From: Nonlabens sp.
GTDB lineage: Bacteria; Bacteroidota; Bacteroidia; Flavobacteriales; Flavobacteriaceae
Direction of reading: 5' to 3'
Length of the DNA stretch: 64,000 nt
Assembly (NCBI RefSeq): GCF_018401815.1
Contig: NZ_JAGYKG010000003.1
Span: forward strand, 310,001-374,000
Of this stretch, positions 62,118 to 64,000 are shown one piece after another (the first letter of the stretch is position 1; every line of letters begins with the position of its first letter). The notes below the pieces were generated by a model. The model saw nothing but the letters and a program-made list of their open reading frames with translations, ran no database searches and was not told the DNA's origin. The translations under genes and the position numbers were made by a program.

Positions 62118-62306
62118 TTATAAGACACTTCTAAAAGCAGTGCGCAATAATGTGGTCTTAAATCCTGCTCCTTGGCGCTGCTCCTTAGGATGATCACTCC
62201 ATGATTTAAAATAACAAGAACCTTTTCTTATACCAAGCATAATAAATAAAGCAGATTGATACAATCCTACAAACGAATAAAAGATTAGGTATTTTAATAG
62301 AATCAT
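62118..62306 (-). CDS. Possible small hydrophobic protein
   Basis: 62 codons: a hydrophobic N-terminus (LLKYLIFYSFVGLYQSALFIML) and a basic, Cys-containing tail (GSCYFKSWSDHPKEQ). I do not recognise it. It could be real because it fills part of a long gap and has a plausible membrane segment; it could equally be chance. Confidence 0.35.
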   Translation of the reverse strand: MILLKYLIFYSFVGLYQSALFIMLGIRKGSCYFKSWSDHPKEQRQGAGFKTTLLRTAFRSVL

Positions 62307-62835
62307 AGTTGGAACTGTTTTTATGGAAATTTAAATATCGTCTAAATATTTCAAATAAACTAGTTTGATTTTTAAAAAAATCTTCGATTGAATTTATACA
62401 AAGTAAAACAACACAGATTAACTGTATTGTTAGAAAGTCCAGTAGATGGTTACCCCTCCCGCTTTGTTTTCTGCAGTATTCCGTTCTTTAAGCGATACCT
62501 TTAGGATCGTAAATTTTAACGATTAGAAATTATAGTTGTTATCTATTGTTACACGGGAGGTTTTTGTCATTTTTATTTAATTATTAAGGAGTGAATCCAG
62601 CCAATAAAATGATTTTTTAACTTCCAAGTGTCCAACCCTTAATTTGTAAAGCTTGATAATAAAGTGGTCTATAAGACTTATTTGGTAGCGTGATGTTGCG
62701 TTTTGGATCAATACATTAGCAAATTACAATAAGCACAAGGCGCCTTACATTTTTACCAAAATCATTCAGGTCTAGAGTCTTGAATAACATGCGGGTATCT
62801 TATTCATGAAGTATCGTAAGAAGCTGTTAAGGAAG
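62307..62835. other. Intergenic stretch without a recognisable feature
   Basis: About 530 nt of AT-rich DNA between the menF end region and the menD promoter. I see no gene, no tRNA-like structure and no clear hairpin with a T-run. Confidence 0.5.
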
Positions 62836-62866
62836 TTGGTTACACCGTTTTTCGCAACTACCTTTG
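62836..62866 (+). promoter_or_regulatory. Full flavobacterial promoter for menD
   Basis: TTG at 62836-62838 and TACCTTTG at 62859-62866 are 20 nt apart, matching the published-type consensus TTG-N17-23-TAnnTTTG. The box ends only 6 nt before the ATG at 62873, so the mRNA would be leaderless or nearly so. Confidence 0.7.
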
Positions 62867-62872
62867 TAGCTT

Positions 62873-64000
62873 ATGTATCCAGAAATTTTACATGCTCAAC
62901 AAGTCATCCTTTTATTTCAAGAAAGAGGTATTAGGAATATTGTTATTTCGCCAGGTTCTAGAAACGCTCCATTAACTATAGGCTTTTCAGAAAACGATTT
63001 TTTTAATTGTTATAGCATTGTTGATGAGCGTTGTGCAGCCCATGTAGCTCTAGGGATGGCCCAGCAATTGCAAAAGCCAGTAGCCGTACTTTGTACTAGT
63101 GGTAGTGCTTTATTGAACTATTACCCGGCAATTGCTGAGGCTTATTATTCAGAAATCCCACTTATAGTACTCAGTGCAGACCGACCACTACACAAAATAG
63201 ATATAGGTGATGGACAGACCATTAGACAACAACATGTATATGCCAACCATATCTTATACGATACGCAGCTAGAGATGATCACCTCGTTACAGGACAAAGA
63301 AGGAATTGCAACTAATGAGCGATGGATTAATAAAGCAATTAATACTGCTATCTCAAAATATGGCCCGGTCCATATCAATATACCTTTTGAAGAGCCCCTA
63401 TACAGCAGGGTGAAAACCCCTTCCCTCCAGGTCAAGGTAATCAACCTGTTAAAGGACGAATCCACCGCTATTCCAGATCGCTTTACTGCCCAATGGAAAA
63501 CAGCCAAAAAGAAACTCGTGATACTAGCAACGCTAAATCCGCCAGTATTGAATAAGGAAGATTTAGATATATTAACTAGTGACCCTAGTGTTCTTGTAAT
63601 GAGCGAGGTGAGCAGCAATGTGGTACATGAAAAAGTGATTTGGAGTATAGATACCTTAATCGCTCCAATAGAGAGGGAAGAAGACCAGATTCAAGACCTT
63701 CAACCAGATCTTGTGATCACCATAGGTGGGATGATTGTGTCTAAAAAGATCAAACAATTCTTAAGACGTTTTGAGACTAAAGCACATTATCATGTAGGAA
63801 AACGCCGTGCGTATGACACCTTTTTTAAACTAGCAGGTCATATCCAAGTAAAACCACAAAAATGGGTGCGTCATTTGCCTGAAGTTGATATGAAAAGTAC
63901 GTATCAAAAAAGATGGATGCAGCATTTTCATGGGTGTTTAGTCAAGAGAGCAGATTATTTTGCGCAAATGCCTTGGTCTGATTTTAAGGTATTTGAATTG
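62873..64000 (+). CDS. menD: MenD, 2-succinyl-5-enolpyruvyl-6-hydroxy-3-cyclohexadiene carboxylate synthase (partial)
   Basis: The frame from the ATG at 62873 runs off the right edge after 376 codons. It is the TPP-dependent enzyme that joins 2-oxoglutarate to isochorismate. VISPGSRNAPLTIGF, SIVDERCAAHVALGMAQ (TPP-activating Glu), AVLCTSGSALLNYYPAIAEAYY and LSADRPLHKIDIGDGQTIRQ are typical of MenD. The C-terminal part, with the TPP-diphosphate motif, is outside the window. It follows menF, as in many Bacteroidota. Confidence 0.93.
   Translation, partial: MYPEILHAQQVILLFQERGIRNIVISPGSRNAPLTIGFSENDFFNCYSIVDERCAAHVALGMAQQLQKPVAVLCTSGSALLNYYPAIAEAYYSEIPLIVLSADRPLHKIDIGDGQTIRQQHVYANHILYDTQLEMITSLQDKEGIATNERWINKAINTAISKYGPVHINIPFEEPLYSRVKTPSLQVKVINLLKDESTAIPDRFTAQWKTAKKKLVILATLNPPVLNKEDLDILTSDPSVLVMSEVSSNVVHEKVIWSIDTLIAPIEREEDQIQDLQPDLVITIGGMIVSKKIKQFLRRFETKAHYHVGKRRAYDTFFKLAGHIQVKPQKWVRHLPEVDMKSTYQKRWMQHFHGCLVKRADYFAQMPWSDFKVFEL

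Overview
The window looks like a chromosomal segment of a marine-type Flavobacteriaceae bacterium (phylum Bacteroidota). The evidence is TAnnTTTG -7 promoter boxes, a GLPGLI plus TonB-receptor pair, menaquinone genes, a degenerate RibA domain fused to RibB, and an AT-rich genome. A genus such as Nonlabens is a guess from memory, based on the recurrent palindrome GCTTTCGCGAAAGC; it is not demonstrated here. No rRNA, tRNA or CRISPR array was recognised.

Region 1 (1-27.3 kb, + strand) is a surface-polysaccharide (capsule/EPS) locus that enters the window part-way through. It holds the end of a probable Wzx flippase, glycosyltransferases, a Wzy-like polymerase, the CapE/CapF/CapG pathway to an N-acetyl-6-deoxy-hexosamine (L-FucNAc type), and a Pgl-like set: PglC phosphoglycosyltransferase, PglD acyltransferase, PglE aminotransferase and PglF dehydratase. 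Nested between PglD and PglE is a small acyl-making cassette (ACP, KAS III, SDR reductase, KAS III). I infer it may supply an unusual acyl-ACP, perhaps 3-hydroxybutyryl-ACP, to the amino sugar. The locus ends with Wza- and Wzc-like export genes, followed by the opposing PHP-type tyrosine phosphatase.

Region 1 contains a scarred stretch (13.5-22 kb). It has a sugar transferase and a BRO-like gene each broken by one in-frame TAG, two extra 3' fragments of PglE-like aminotransferases, two more sugar-transferase fragments (one cut by an IS3 end, one fused to an aminotransferase tail), two DUF4143-type ATPases, a 24-bp tandem repeat and a 0.55-kb hexamer minisatellite.

Region 2 (27.3-40.3 kb, - strand) is housekeeping and envelope: CpsB/YwqE phosphatase, TPR protein, class III aminotransferase, OstA-like protein, lipoprotein, small membrane protein, MurQ, RibB(A), LptF/G permease, LolA and FtsK.

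Region 3 (40.3-46.8 kb) is an island: a small Cys-containing secreted protein, a GLPGLI protein and a TonB-linked outer-membrane receptor in overlapping order. It is flanked on both sides by arrays of a nested-hairpin repeat and by remnants of lost paralogues (a GLPGLI 3' end and the last codons of a TonB receptor).

Region 4 (46.8-64 kb) is core genome: DgkA, Tpx, a decayed cytochrome c, OxyR-like regulator, MenA, HolA, an HsdR_N-domain protein, a GT2, OmpA lipoprotein, VTT membrane protein, helicase, M28 peptidase, RdgB, esterase, thioesterase, MenF and the start of MenD. The exact 14-bp palindrome occurs eight times in the window, seven of them right of 29 kb and only one in the polysaccharide locus.
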